DNA of 6,209 bases from positions 1 through 6,209 of the forward strand of contig JAOADS010000128.1 in assembly GCA_026417195.1 (NCBI GenBank), given 5' to 3'. The stretch's first letter is position 1. Each line of letters opens with the position of its first letter. This document shows positions 1 to 6,209 of the stretch, piece by piece. The position numbers and the translations under genes are program-made. The notes under the pieces are model-generated. The model did not search any database and was not told the DNA's origin. It saw nothing but the letters and a program-made list of their open reading frames with translations. The DNA comes from Ignavibacteria bacterium. Lineage in GTDB: Bacteria > Bacteroidota > Ignavibacteria > Tepidaquicellales > OLB5.

Positions 1-1
1 T

Positions 2-553
2 CTTTATGCTCTTTCCAAACCTTACGTGATGAACAGAATATTTTCCTATAAGGAACATGCATCAGGAGGTGATGCAGCTTATCAGTTATCTCAAGCTATA
101 ATAGGCTTCGGCAACGGTGGTTTCTGGGGAGTGGGACCGGGTAATTCCAATCAGAGAGAGTTCTTTCTGCCGCAGTCTTATGATGATTTTATATTTTCAA
201 TAGTAGGTGAGGAATACGGATTTCTGGGGGTTATGCTGGTAGTAGCTATGTTTGTTATATTTTCAGTTAGAGGTTTCAGATTAGCAAGAATTACAGAAGA
301 TGATTTTGGTAAATATCTTGCATTTGGAATAACACTGGTTATAGTACTGAATGCTGTGATAAATATGATGGTGGCAACAGGTATTATTCCCACAACAGGA
401 CAGACTCTACCTTTTATAAGTTACGGAGGGACATCTATTATTTTTAATTCAGTAGCTGTAGGTATATTGCTGAATATTTCCACATACAGAACTTGTAATA
501 AAGGAGAACTGCTCAGGGAATATGCCTATGATGTAAATCAGCGCGATGATTAA
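2..553 (+). CDS. ftsW: FtsW, septal peptidoglycan glycosyltransferase (SEDS family), 3' part
   Basis: FtsW is the multi-pass inner-membrane SEDS polymerase that joins lipid II into septal glycan strands, working with the class B PBP FtsI. The gene runs in from the left edge: the frame is open from base 2, so the GTG at 26 is an internal codon and only about the last 183 residues are present. Visible family signatures are GDAYQ-like GDAAYQLSQA, then GVGPGNS, then LPQSYDDFIFSIVGEEYGFLG, which matches the LPxxxTDFIFAxxxEExG block of SEDS proteins; the Asp codon at 185-187 aligns with the catalytic Asp of that block. Next come hydrophobic helices and the C-terminal TGxxPxTGxxLPFxSYGG motif. The tail after the last helix is short and polar. 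SEDS paralogues (RodA, SpoVE) look alike, but position directly before murG supports FtsW. It overlaps murG by 8 bases. Confidence 0.95.
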   Translation, partial: LYALSKPYVMNRIFSYKEHASGGDAAYQLSQAIIGFGNGGFWGVGPGNSNQREFFLPQSYDDFIFSIVGEEYGFLGVMLVVAMFVIFSVRGFRLARITEDDFGKYLAFGITLVIVLNAVINMMVATGIIPTTGQTLPFISYGGTSIIFNSVAVGILLNISTYRTCNKGELLREYAYDVNQRDD

Positions 554-1640
554 CCGGGCAATATTTGCTGCTGGCGGCACGGGAGGACATATATATCCGG
601 CACTTGCAGTAGCAGATGAATTAAAGAAAATTAATCAGGATGTATATATAAAGTTTATAGGCGCAAAAGGAAAAATAGAAGAGAAAATAGTTCCGGAAAA
701 CAAGTATGAACTTAAGCTGATTGAGCTTGAGGGTTTTCAAAGAAGGTTAAACCTGAAAAATTTAAAAAATATTTACAGTTTGATAAGAGCACTGAACATG
801 TGCAGAAAAATCATAAAAGAATTTAATCCGGACATAGTGTTTGCAACGGGTGGATATGTAAGCTGGCCTGTTGCTAAGGCTGCCTGCAGTTTTAAAATAC
901 CCTATGTGATGTTGGAAGGTAATGCATATCCCGGTCTTGCTGTCAGAATGTTATCAAAGTCTGCTGACAAGGTAATAGTTAATTTTAAGCAGACTGTAAA
1001 TTTTCTTAAAAGGAGAGATAACGTGGTTTTTTTAAGATATCCGTTCAGAAGTAATCTGAAAGTTGTTTCAAGAAAAGAGGCTTTATTACACTTTGGATTA
1101 GATGATACTAAAAAAACCCTTCTGGTACTCGGCGGAAGTCAGGGTGCGCGTTCAGTTAATTCAGCTATGATTAAACATTACAAGGTAATCACTGAAAAAG
1201 GAATTCAGATAATCTGGCAGACAGGTAATAATGAATATGACAGGGTTCATTCCTTGGTTAATCAAACTGATGTTAAGGTTCTGAAATATATAGACAGAAT
1301 GGACTATGCGTATTCGGCAGCGGATTTATTATTATCAAGAGCCGGAATATCAACTATAACTGAGGCTGCATTTTTTAAAATTCCAATGGTTGCAGTTCCT
1401 TATCCTTATTCCTCGGATAATCACCAGAGGCTTAATGCTGAAGTGCTTAAAGAAGCCGGGGCTGCAGAGATAATTAACGACAATGAATTAGAAGTTAAAA
1501 TTCCGGAAAAAATAATCGAGCTTATCAGTAATGATCTGAGACTTAATGAAATGAGGGGGAAAATGTCTGAATTTGCTGATAGCGAATCTGCCGGTAAGAT
1601 AGCTGAACTATTAGACGAAATAGTGAAAAGGAGAAATTGA
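546..1640 (+). CDS. murG: MurG, UDP-GlcNAc:undecaprenyl-PP-MurNAc-pentapeptide GlcNAc transferase
   Basis: MurG transfers GlcNAc from UDP-GlcNAc to lipid I, giving lipid II, at the cytoplasmic face of the inner membrane (GT28 family). The 364-residue length is normal. The N-terminal glycine loop GGTGGHIYPALA lies at about residues 10-21, with the conserved His at 15. The second-domain loop GGSQGARSVN starts at 196, and the donor-binding stretch RAGISTITE is at 265-273, ending in the Glu expected to contact the sugar nucleotide. The PYPYSSDNHQRLNA block carries His293 and Gln294. The usual E-Q-N of the first domain reads E124-G125-N126 here, so the Gln is absent. The ATG at 546 puts the glycine loop at the expected distance and overlaps the ftsW stop by 8 bases. 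No clear Shine-Dalgarno site precedes it, so translation is probably coupled to ftsW (inference). Confidence 0.97.
   Translation: MINRAIFAAGGTGGHIYPALAVADELKKINQDVYIKFIGAKGKIEEKIVPENKYELKLIELEGFQRRLNLKNLKNIYSLIRALNMCRKIIKEFNPDIVFATGGYVSWPVAKAACSFKIPYVMLEGNAYPGLAVRMLSKSADKVIVNFKQTVNFLKRRDNVVFLRYPFRSNLKVVSRKEALLHFGLDDTKKTLLVLGGSQGARSVNSAMIKHYKVITEKGIQIIWQTGNNEYDRVHSLVNQTDVKVLKYIDRMDYAYSAADLLLSRAGISTITEAAFFKIPMVAVPYPYSSDNHQRLNAEVLKEAGAAEIINDNELEVKIPEKIIELISNDLRLNEMRGKMSEFADSESAGKIAELLDEIVKRRN
1626..1633 (+). promoter_or_regulatory. Shine-Dalgarno-like site AAAAGGAG before the small membrane gene
   Basis: AAAAGGAG sits at the end of murG, only 3 bases before the TTG at 1637, which is closer than the usual 5-9. 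A second AAGGAG at 1643-1648 lies inside the reading frame, 18 bases before the in-frame ATG at 1667, which is too far to be a good fit. The start of the downstream gene is therefore uncertain between TTG 1637 and ATG 1667. Confidence 0.45.
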
Positions 1641-2092
1641 GCAAGGAGACTATACATAAACACAGAATGGATTTTTATTACCAGTCACTTGTTATATATC
1701 TGATTTTCTTTGTTGTTTATGTTCTGATAAAATGGAGTTATGAAGATGATATAACTGTTTTGCTTAATGATCCTTTGTTTTACATACTTATTTTATTCAT
1801 AGCTATATTTTTAATAGTTGTTGTGATAAATATCATAAAATCTCCTATGATAATTCTAAGAGATGACAGGATTGTGTTTAAAAACAGGTTCGGGTCAAGG
1901 GAAGTGATGTTCTCTGATATAATAAATGTAAAAATAGGAAGAAGAAGAAATAAAGGAGAAGAAATTACTTACAGGATAATCAAACTGAAACTGAAACACA
2001 GACGCAAACCCCTGAAGATAAGGGCTAATGAGTTTGAAAGGGGAAACGAGCTTATAAAGGAATTTTTAAAAATAAAAGGCAGCGTAAACTGA
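1637..2092 (+). CDS. Small two-helix membrane protein with basic, possibly PH-like C-terminal domain
   Basis: I do not recognise this gene by name. With the TTG start it encodes 151 residues. Residues about 17-33 and 46-67 are strongly hydrophobic helices, joined by a short acidic loop (residues 34-45). The N-terminus and everything after residue 67 are basic, so the positive-inside rule places both ends in the cytoplasm. Residues about 69-147 look beta-rich then helical: IILRDDRIVFKNRFG, then EVMFSDIINVKIG, then a very basic stretch (RRRNKG, KLKLKHRRKPLKI), then a helix from about 132. This layout resembles small bacterial PH-like domains (DUF304/bPH2 or YcxB-like) attached to paired membrane helices; that is pattern resemblance only. 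It overlaps murG and murC by 4 bases each (TTGA and CTGA), so it belongs to the operon. An alternative start is ATG 1667, which removes 10 residues before the first helix and changes nothing in the domains. A role in envelope growth is inferred from position alone. Confidence 0.85.
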   Translation: MSKETIHKHRMDFYYQSLVIYLIFFVVYVLIKWSYEDDITVLLNDPLFYILILFIAIFLIVVVINIIKSPMIILRDDRIVFKNRFGSREVMFSDIINVKIGRRRNKGEEITYRIIKLKLKHRRKPLKIRANEFERGNELIKEFLKIKGSVN

Positions 2093-2109
2093 AGGATATA
2101 AAAAATATT
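2074..2109 (+). promoter_or_regulatory. murC translation initiation region with non-ATG start
   Basis: The murC frame is open from the TGA at 2035-2037 onward, and holds no ATG, GTG or TTG before the ATG at 2137. Candidate starts are CTG 2089, with AAAAGG at 2074-2079 nine bases upstream and overlapping the previous stop as CTGA, and ATT 2107, with GAAGGA at 2091-2096 ten bases upstream. ATA 2098 is possible but poorly spaced. CTG gives an N-terminus (M)KDIKNIHFIGIGGAGMSG of the usual MurC length, so it is preferred. Confidence 0.6.
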
Positions 2110-3468
2110 CATTTCATAGGAATCGGCGGAGCCGGGATGAGCGGACTTGCTGAGTATTTCCTTGAGCTTGGGGTGAATGTTTCAGGTTCTGATGCATCTG
2201 AGTCACATATTACAAAAAGTCTGGAAAAAGCCGGTGCTGTTATAAATATAGGTCACAGGGAAGAAAATCTTCCTTATGATGCGGAAGTAGTGGTTTACAC
2301 ATCAGCACTTAAAAACGATTATAATCCTGAACTTGAGAAAGCAAAAAAACTGGGGATCAGGACTTTTAAAAGAGCTGAAATGCTGGGGGAAATTGTAAAT
2401 AATAAGTTTCTGATAGCAATTTCAGGAACACACGGTAAGACAACTACCACAGCCATGACAGGAAAACTTCTTGAAGATGCAGGTTTGGATCCCATTGTAT
2501 TCGTTGGCGGTAATGTAAGCCTTTTCGGAGGCAGGTCTTCAAGATTCGGTAAGGGAAATTTTGCAGTGGTCGAAGCAGATGAATATGATCGTTCTTTCCT
2601 GACGCTTAAACCAAACCTGATAGTTATAACAAACATAGAAGAAGATCATCTTGATATTTACGGAAACCTGCAGAACATAAAAGAGTCATTTAAGAAATTC
2701 TGTTATCAATCAAAGCCAGATGCTCGGCTAATTTTCTATGGTGATGATTCCAACATAAACAGTGTGATTGATTCAGTTACCCGGGAAAAGATATCATACG
2801 GCTTCAGAGAAGGAAATTATCTAAAGATTACCGGTTATAAGTTACTGGATAATAAATTAAGTTTTTCCATTCTAAATTCAGAATCATCATATGAAGGTAT
2901 TAAAATAAACCTTTACGGTAAACATAATATTCTCAACACAACAGCATGTTTTGCAGTTGCAAAATGTCTTAACATCGATTTCAATGTTTTCAGGCGTAGC
3001 ATAGCATCTTTTAAGACAGTTGAAAGAAGATTACAACTGAAATATGAAGATAAGGGCATCAGGATTTATGATGACTATGCACATCATCCAACAGAGATTA
3101 AGTCAAGCCTGTCTGCATTGAAGGAAATCTCTGACGGCAGGATAATCAGCATCTTTCAGCCTCATCTATACTCAAGAACGAAGGACTTTTATCTTGAGTT
3201 CGCAAAGGCACTTGCACAAGCTGATCAGGTAATATTAACCGATATATATCCTGCAAGGGAAAAACCTATAGAGGGAGTTACAAGTAAGCTGATTCTGGAT
3301 GAATTGAAGAAATTAAATCATGAAGCATTACTGTTTCATGAATTTTCTGATATTACGGATTATCTTTCTAACAACATACGAAATGGAGATATCATAGTTT
3401 TTCAAGGAGCCGGAGATATAACAGATGCATGTTCAATGTTTATAAGTAAGATTTCAGGTGCGAAATGA
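2089..3468 (+). CDS. murC: MurC, UDP-N-acetylmuramate--L-alanine ligase
   Basis: MurC is the cytoplasmic ATP-dependent ligase that adds L-alanine to UDP-MurNAc, the first step in building the stem peptide. From CTG 2089 it has 459 residues, normal for the family. The N-terminal Rossmann motif IGIGGAGMSG starts at about residue 10. The ATP P-loop GTHGKTTTT is at 113-121. EADEYDRSF starts at 162, followed by the TNIEEDHLDIYG block. HNILN of the central domain and DDYAHHP at 328-334 of the C-terminal domain follow, then FQPHLYSRT and DIYPAREKP. Starting at the first ATG (2137) would leave 443 residues but remove most of the UDP-binding glycine motif, so I place the start upstream at a non-ATG codon. 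The gene overlaps the preceding membrane gene by 4 bases (CTGA) and murB by 4 bases (ATGA). Identity is certain; the exact first codon is less so. Confidence 0.96.
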   Translation: MKDIKNIHFIGIGGAGMSGLAEYFLELGVNVSGSDASESHITKSLEKAGAVINIGHREENLPYDAEVVVYTSALKNDYNPELEKAKKLGIRTFKRAEMLGEIVNNKFLIAISGTHGKTTTTAMTGKLLEDAGLDPIVFVGGNVSLFGGRSSRFGKGNFAVVEADEYDRSFLTLKPNLIVITNIEEDHLDIYGNLQNIKESFKKFCYQSKPDARLIFYGDDSNINSVIDSVTREKISYGFREGNYLKITGYKLLDNKLSFSILNSESSYEGIKINLYGKHNILNTTACFAVAKCLNIDFNVFRRSIASFKTVERRLQLKYEDKGIRIYDDYAHHPTEIKSSLSALKEISDGRIISIFQPHLYSRTKDFYLEFAKALAQADQVILTDIYPAREKPIEGVTSKLILDELKKLNHEALLFHEFSDITDYLSNNIRNGDIIVFQGAGDITDACSMFISKISGAK

Positions 3469-4373
3469 TATCAATCAGTGACATAAGGAAATTTTTTAAA
3501 GGAAGAATTTCACTTAATGAGCCTCTTTCGAGGTTTACAACTTTCAGAATCGGTGGCAGTGCAGATTATTATGCTGAGCCGGCCGATGAGTATGATGTAC
3601 TTAATATGGTGAGATACCTGAATTCACAAAACATTCCATTTTACGTTATGGGTAACGGAAGTAATGTACTTATAAGTGATGAAGGTATAAGAGGAGTAGT
3701 GATGAATCTTGAATCATCGTTTTCATATCTTAAAACCAGAGGTGAAAAAATAGTATCAGGTGCCGGAGTGAAGATGGCTAAGTTTGCAGATTATGTGATA
3801 AATAAAGGATTTGCCGGTGCTGAAATGCTTGCAGGAATTCCTGCTACACTTGGCGGAGCACTGGTTATGAATACTGGTGCTTACGGAGGTGAGACATCTG
3901 ATTACGTTACTGAAGTAAAGGTTGTAAAAGACGGTGAGTTGCAGGTATTGCTAAAAAAGGACTGTGGATTCAGCTACAGAAGTTCAGCCCTGAGGGGAAC
4001 TGTTGTGCTTGAGGGGGTTTTCATATTTCCAAGAGGTGAATCATCTGAACTCCAGCAAAGAAGAAAAGAACTACTGATCAGAAGAAATGAGGTTCAGCCT
4101 GTTGAGATTCCAAATGCTGGTTGTATTTTTAAAAATCCGGAAGGCGATTTCGCTGCCAGACTGATAGAAGAGTGTGGACTTAAAGGCTATGGGGTGGGAG
4201 GTGCAAAGGTATCTGAAAAACACGCCAACTTCATAGTCAACTATAACAATGCATCAGCCGAAGACGTCCTTAAGCTTATTAGGAAAGTCAGAAATGAAGT
4301 AAAAAAGAAAACAGGGAAAGAGCTTGAACTTGAGGTGAAATTAATTGGCTTTGAGAAAGAGGTTGTATTATGA
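3465..4373 (+). CDS. murB: MurB, UDP-N-acetylenolpyruvoylglucosamine reductase (type II)
   Basis: MurB is the cytoplasmic FAD enzyme that reduces UDP-GlcNAc-enolpyruvate with NADPH to UDP-MurNAc, the substrate of the MurC encoded just upstream. The protein has 302 residues. FAD-domain signatures are TTFRIGGSADYYAEP near residue 25, GNGSNVLISDEG near 64, and GIPATLGGALVMNTGAYGGE near 124. The catalytic Arg is expected at 172 in FSYRSSALRG. The general-acid position, usually Ser, is Cys220 in NAGCIFKNP. The conserved C-terminal Glu is probably E290 in LELEVKLIG. The compact length and the YRSS type of loop fit type II MurB rather than the longer E. coli type I. ATG 3465 overlaps the murC stop by 4 bases (ATGA), with a weak AGGTG at 3456-3460. 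The next gene starts inside its stop codon. Confidence 0.97.
   Translation: MISISDIRKFFKGRISLNEPLSRFTTFRIGGSADYYAEPADEYDVLNMVRYLNSQNIPFYVMGNGSNVLISDEGIRGVVMNLESSFSYLKTRGEKIVSGAGVKMAKFADYVINKGFAGAEMLAGIPATLGGALVMNTGAYGGETSDYVTEVKVVKDGELQVLLKKDCGFSYRSSALRGTVVLEGVFIFPRGESSELQQRRKELLIRRNEVQPVEIPNAGCIFKNPEGDFAARLIEECGLKGYGVGGAKVSEKHANFIVNYNNASAEDVLKLIRKVRNEVKKKTGKELELEVKLIGFEKEVVL
4357..4362 (+). promoter_or_regulatory. Shine-Dalgarno-like site AAGAGG before ftsQ
   Basis: AAGAGG lies inside the end of murB, 7 bases before the ftsQ ATG at 4370, which is normal spacing. It supports this start over later in-frame ATGs, because a later start would also remove the N-terminal membrane helix. Confidence 0.55.
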
Positions 4374-5173
4374 ATAAACTTAAAGTGGTTTTGGGTTTTT
4401 CACTGATAGTTCTACTGATGATGTCAGGTATAGTTTTATCTGGTTTATGGAAGGATAATCAGACAGTAAAAGATATAGAACTGACAGGGAATGTCAGCCT
4501 TAGCAAGAATGATTTGTTTTCATTTGCTAAGATAACAGATTCAATCATATATTCCGGTGGTCTTTCACTTGAGATGATTGAATCCAGACTTTCCAAGCAT
4601 CCAGCCTTAAGTGATGTATCAGTTTCCCGTGATGACGGTGTTGTGAGAATAAAAGTTGAGGAGAAAATGCCGTTTGCGGTGGTTACAAGCGGCAGGAAAA
4701 TAATGTTTATAGACAATAATCTTACTTTATATCCTGTTTCAAAGAAATACGGAAATATTGACTTACCTGTTATAAGTGGTATTTCTGATGAATCATTATC
4801 AGGTGTAATTTCGAAAAAGGATCTTAAAGCTCTGGAGGTAGCAAGATTTATCATATCATCCTGTGCCGAGATCAGCAGAGGATTGTATAATTTTATATCA
4901 GAGATTGATTTTTCTGATTCCAATGGTATTAACCTGATTACAAGCGATGATGCTACTTTGATTTATTTTCTTGATTACTCTCTTATGGGCGGGAGCTACA
5001 GTGAGTCTCTGGCCGATGAAGTTATGAACGAGGAGTTAATGAAATATATATATATGAAACTTGTTCATCTTGATTGTTTTCTCAAACAGGTAAAACTTTA
5101 TAAACCTTCAGGTTCTGTTGCTTATGTGGATATGCGTTATGACGGAACAGTTGCAGTTAAAAACAAAAATTAA
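4370..5173 (+). CDS. ftsQ: FtsQ/DivIB cell division protein
   Basis: FtsQ is a bitopic inner-membrane protein that links early and late divisome proteins and binds FtsB/FtsL through its periplasmic part. The 267-residue protein has a short basic N-terminus (NKLK), one hydrophobic helix at about residues 6-27, and then an outside region. Residues about 31-103 fit a POTRA domain: VKDIELTGNVSLSKNDL, then LSLEMIESRLSKHPALSDVSVSRD, then VRIKVEEKMPFAVV. The FtsQ beta domain follows, with the family's IDNNLTLYPVS segment and a closing VDMRYDGTVAVK strand. Sequence is poorly conserved in this family, so the call rests on domain order, topology and its place between murB and ftsA. ATG 4370 overlaps the murB stop by 4 bases (ATGA). 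ftsA begins 5 bases after its stop. No ddl gene lies between murB and ftsQ, unlike in E. coli. Confidence 0.92.
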   Translation: MNKLKVVLGFSLIVLLMMSGIVLSGLWKDNQTVKDIELTGNVSLSKNDLFSFAKITDSIIYSGGLSLEMIESRLSKHPALSDVSVSRDDGVVRIKVEEKMPFAVVTSGRKIMFIDNNLTLYPVSKKYGNIDLPVISGISDESLSGVISKKDLKALEVARFIISSCAEISRGLYNFISEIDFSDSNGINLITSDDATLIYFLDYSLMGGSYSESLADEVMNEELMKYIYMKLVHLDCFLKQVKLYKPSGSVAYVDMRYDGTVAVKNKN

Positions 5174-5178
5174 TTTAA

Positions 5179-6209
5179 ATGGGCAGAAAGAAAATAAGTG
5201 AAGAAATTATTGTAGGACTTGATGTAGGGACGACGAAGATATGCACTATAGTTTCTCAGGTGAGGGATGACGGCAAACTCAATATACTGGGAGTTGGTAA
5301 ATCACCGTCCCATGGACTTTCGAGGGGTATGGTTGTAAATCCGGGAAAAACCATAGAATCGATTCGTAATTCCATACTTGAAGCTGAGGAACGCTCCGGT
5401 TTTGATATAAGATCGGTTACAGTGGGAATTGCCGGACCTCATATCAGGTGTATTCAGTCAGAGGGTATTGTTGCTATAGCTCATCCAGACAGAATCATTA
5501 CCGAAGAAGACGTTGAGAGACTTTATGAAAGTGCTAAAAGTATCAGGCTTTCCAAGGATGAGAAAATTATAGACGTGATTCCTCAGGAATTTATTGTTGA
5601 CGGCAAAGACGGGATTTTTGATCTCCCGATCGGAATGTTCGGATTAAGGATGGAAGCAAAGGTAAATATCCTTACAGGTCTTGTTTCGCAGATCGATGAC
5701 CTGTCTAACTGTGTACAGACTGCCGGAGTTGAAATTGATGATATTGTTCTCGAGCCGCTTGCTTCCTCATATGCTGTTTTAAACGAGTCGGAAAAGAAAG
5801 TAGGAGTTGCTATGATTGACATAGGCGGAGGAACAACAGACATAGCTGTGTTCAAAAAAGGTGTTATAAAACATACTGCAGGTATCGGAATAGCCGGCAG
5901 TCAGGTTACCAATGACATATGCGAGACTCTGGGAATTGAAGAAAGAGAAGCTGAAAGAGTAAAAAGAGAGCACGGATATGCTATGGTGAGTGAGATTATA
6001 AATGATGATATAGTAACGATACAGGGTATTAAAGGACGTAAACCTCTGAAAATCGAAAAAAGCATAATTGCAAGAATAATTCAGGCAAGGATGGAGGAAT
6101 TATTTGTTCTGGCAGCACAGGAGATAAAACGCTCAGGTATTGAAAACTATCTGCCTGCCGGAGTTGTGATAACAGGCGGAGGATCATTGCTCAGAGGTAC
6201 AAGAGAGCT
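5179..6209 (+). CDS. ftsA: FtsA, actin-like cell division protein, 5' part
   Basis: FtsA is the actin-fold ATPase that ties FtsZ filaments to the inner membrane and signals to the divisome. The frame runs open from ATG 5179 to the right edge, giving 343 complete codons of the usual 400-plus. Visible parts are phosphate-1 motif LDVGTTK at 14-20; the GLSRGMVVNP segment; the FtsA-specific 1C domain, including VTVGIAGPHI and IPQEFIVDG with PIGMFGLRMEA after it; phosphate-2 motif DIGGGTTD at 214-221; and the adenosine motif TGGGSLLRG from 332. The end of domain 2 and the C-terminal membrane-binding amphipathic helix lie outside the window. The start is 5 bases after the ftsQ stop. No Shine-Dalgarno site is visible before it (the upstream bases are almost only A and T), so reinitiation after ftsQ or leaderless-like AT-rich initiation is likely (inference). 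ftsZ is the expected next gene. Confidence 0.96.
   Translation, partial: MGRKKISEEIIVGLDVGTTKICTIVSQVRDDGKLNILGVGKSPSHGLSRGMVVNPGKTIESIRNSILEAEERSGFDIRSVTVGIAGPHIRCIQSEGIVAIAHPDRIITEEDVERLYESAKSIRLSKDEKIIDVIPQEFIVDGKDGIFDLPIGMFGLRMEAKVNILTGLVSQIDDLSNCVQTAGVEIDDIVLEPLASSYAVLNESEKKVGVAMIDIGGGTTDIAVFKKGVIKHTAGIGIAGSQVTNDICETLGIEEREAERVKREHGYAMVSEIINDDIVTIQGIKGRKPLKIEKSIIARIIQARMEELFVLAAQEIKRSGIENYLPAGVVITGGGSLLRGTRE

Noticed and set aside
26..28. GTG at 26 as a true start of the first gene
   Set aside because: The frame is open to base 2 and encodes LYALSKPYVMNR, the expected FtsW sequence before that point, so the gene is cut by the window edge rather than starting here.
178..393. Minus-strand open frame of 71 codons inside ftsW
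   Set aside because: It lies wholly opposite the conserved SEDS motifs, has no recognisable domain or start signal, and looks like a shadow frame.
1421..1663. Minus-strand open frame across the murG 3' end
   Set aside because: Ser/Leu/Ile-rich shadow of the MurG C-terminus with no family features.
2035..2139. Programmed frameshift joining the small membrane gene to murC
   Set aside because: The 4-base CTGA overlap explains the geometry by simple reinitiation, and no slippery heptamer with a downstream stem was evident at the junction.
2319..2636. Minus-strand open frame of 105 codons inside murC
   Set aside because: It is the antisense of the conserved MurC ATP-binding region; composition is typical of a shadow frame.
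4459..4923. Minus-strand open frame of 154 codons opposite ftsQ
   Set aside because: Long, but opposite a well-supported FtsQ and low in recognisable features; no promoter or ribosome site supports it.
5043..5056. Short AT run (atatatatatat) near the end of ftsQ as a regulatory repeat or promoter
   Set aside because: It encodes KYIYMK in the FtsQ frame, has no matching -35 box I could defend, and is ordinary for AT-rich coding DNA.
5583..5973. Two overlapping minus-strand open frames inside ftsA
   Set aside because: Both are antisense to clear FtsA motifs (1C domain and DIGGGTTD) and are shadows.

Overview
This window is an internal slice of a division and cell wall (dcw) cluster. It holds seven genes, all on the + strand and packed end to end: ftsW (3' part), murG, an unnamed small membrane-protein gene, murC, murB, ftsQ and ftsA (5' part). 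There is no gene-free stretch longer than a few bases. I see no RNA gene, mobile element, CRISPR array, repeat family, terminator or convincing internal promoter.

The DNA is AT-rich (estimated by eye, not counted) and uses Shine-Dalgarno-like sites at some starts only. FtsW, MurG, MurC, FtsQ and FtsA together indicate a peptidoglycan-making bacterium with FtsZ/FtsA-type division. An FtsQ with a POTRA domain followed directly by FtsA fits a Gram-negative cell plan. The order ftsW-murG-murC-murB-ftsQ-ftsA and the flavour of MurG (a GFQRRLNLKNL-like stretch, IIWQTG) and FtsA point me loosely to the FCB side (Bacteroidota, Ignavibacteria, Cloacimonadota and relatives). That placement is an inference from memory of families, not a search result.

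Layout: 2-553 is the FtsW C-terminus (septal glycan polymerase). 546-1640 is MurG (makes lipid II). 1637-2092 is a two-helix membrane protein with a small basic, beta-rich, possibly PH-like cytoplasmic domain, and is the one unfamiliar gene. 2089-3468 is MurC (adds L-Ala to UDP-MurNAc). 3465-4373 is MurB (makes UDP-MurNAc). 4370-5173 is FtsQ (divisome scaffold). 5179 to the end is FtsA (membrane tether for FtsZ). MurB and MurC supply precursor, MurG completes lipid II, FtsW polymerises it at the septum, and FtsQ/FtsA organise the site.

The points most worth a second look are the extra membrane gene between murG and murC; the murC start, which cannot be ATG, GTG or TTG if the essential N-terminal glycine motif is to be made, and is probably CTG at 2089; and a run of four consecutive 4-base NTGA stop/start overlaps, two with weak start codons. 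I do not see a wholly new system here; the window is mostly a conventional dcw operon.
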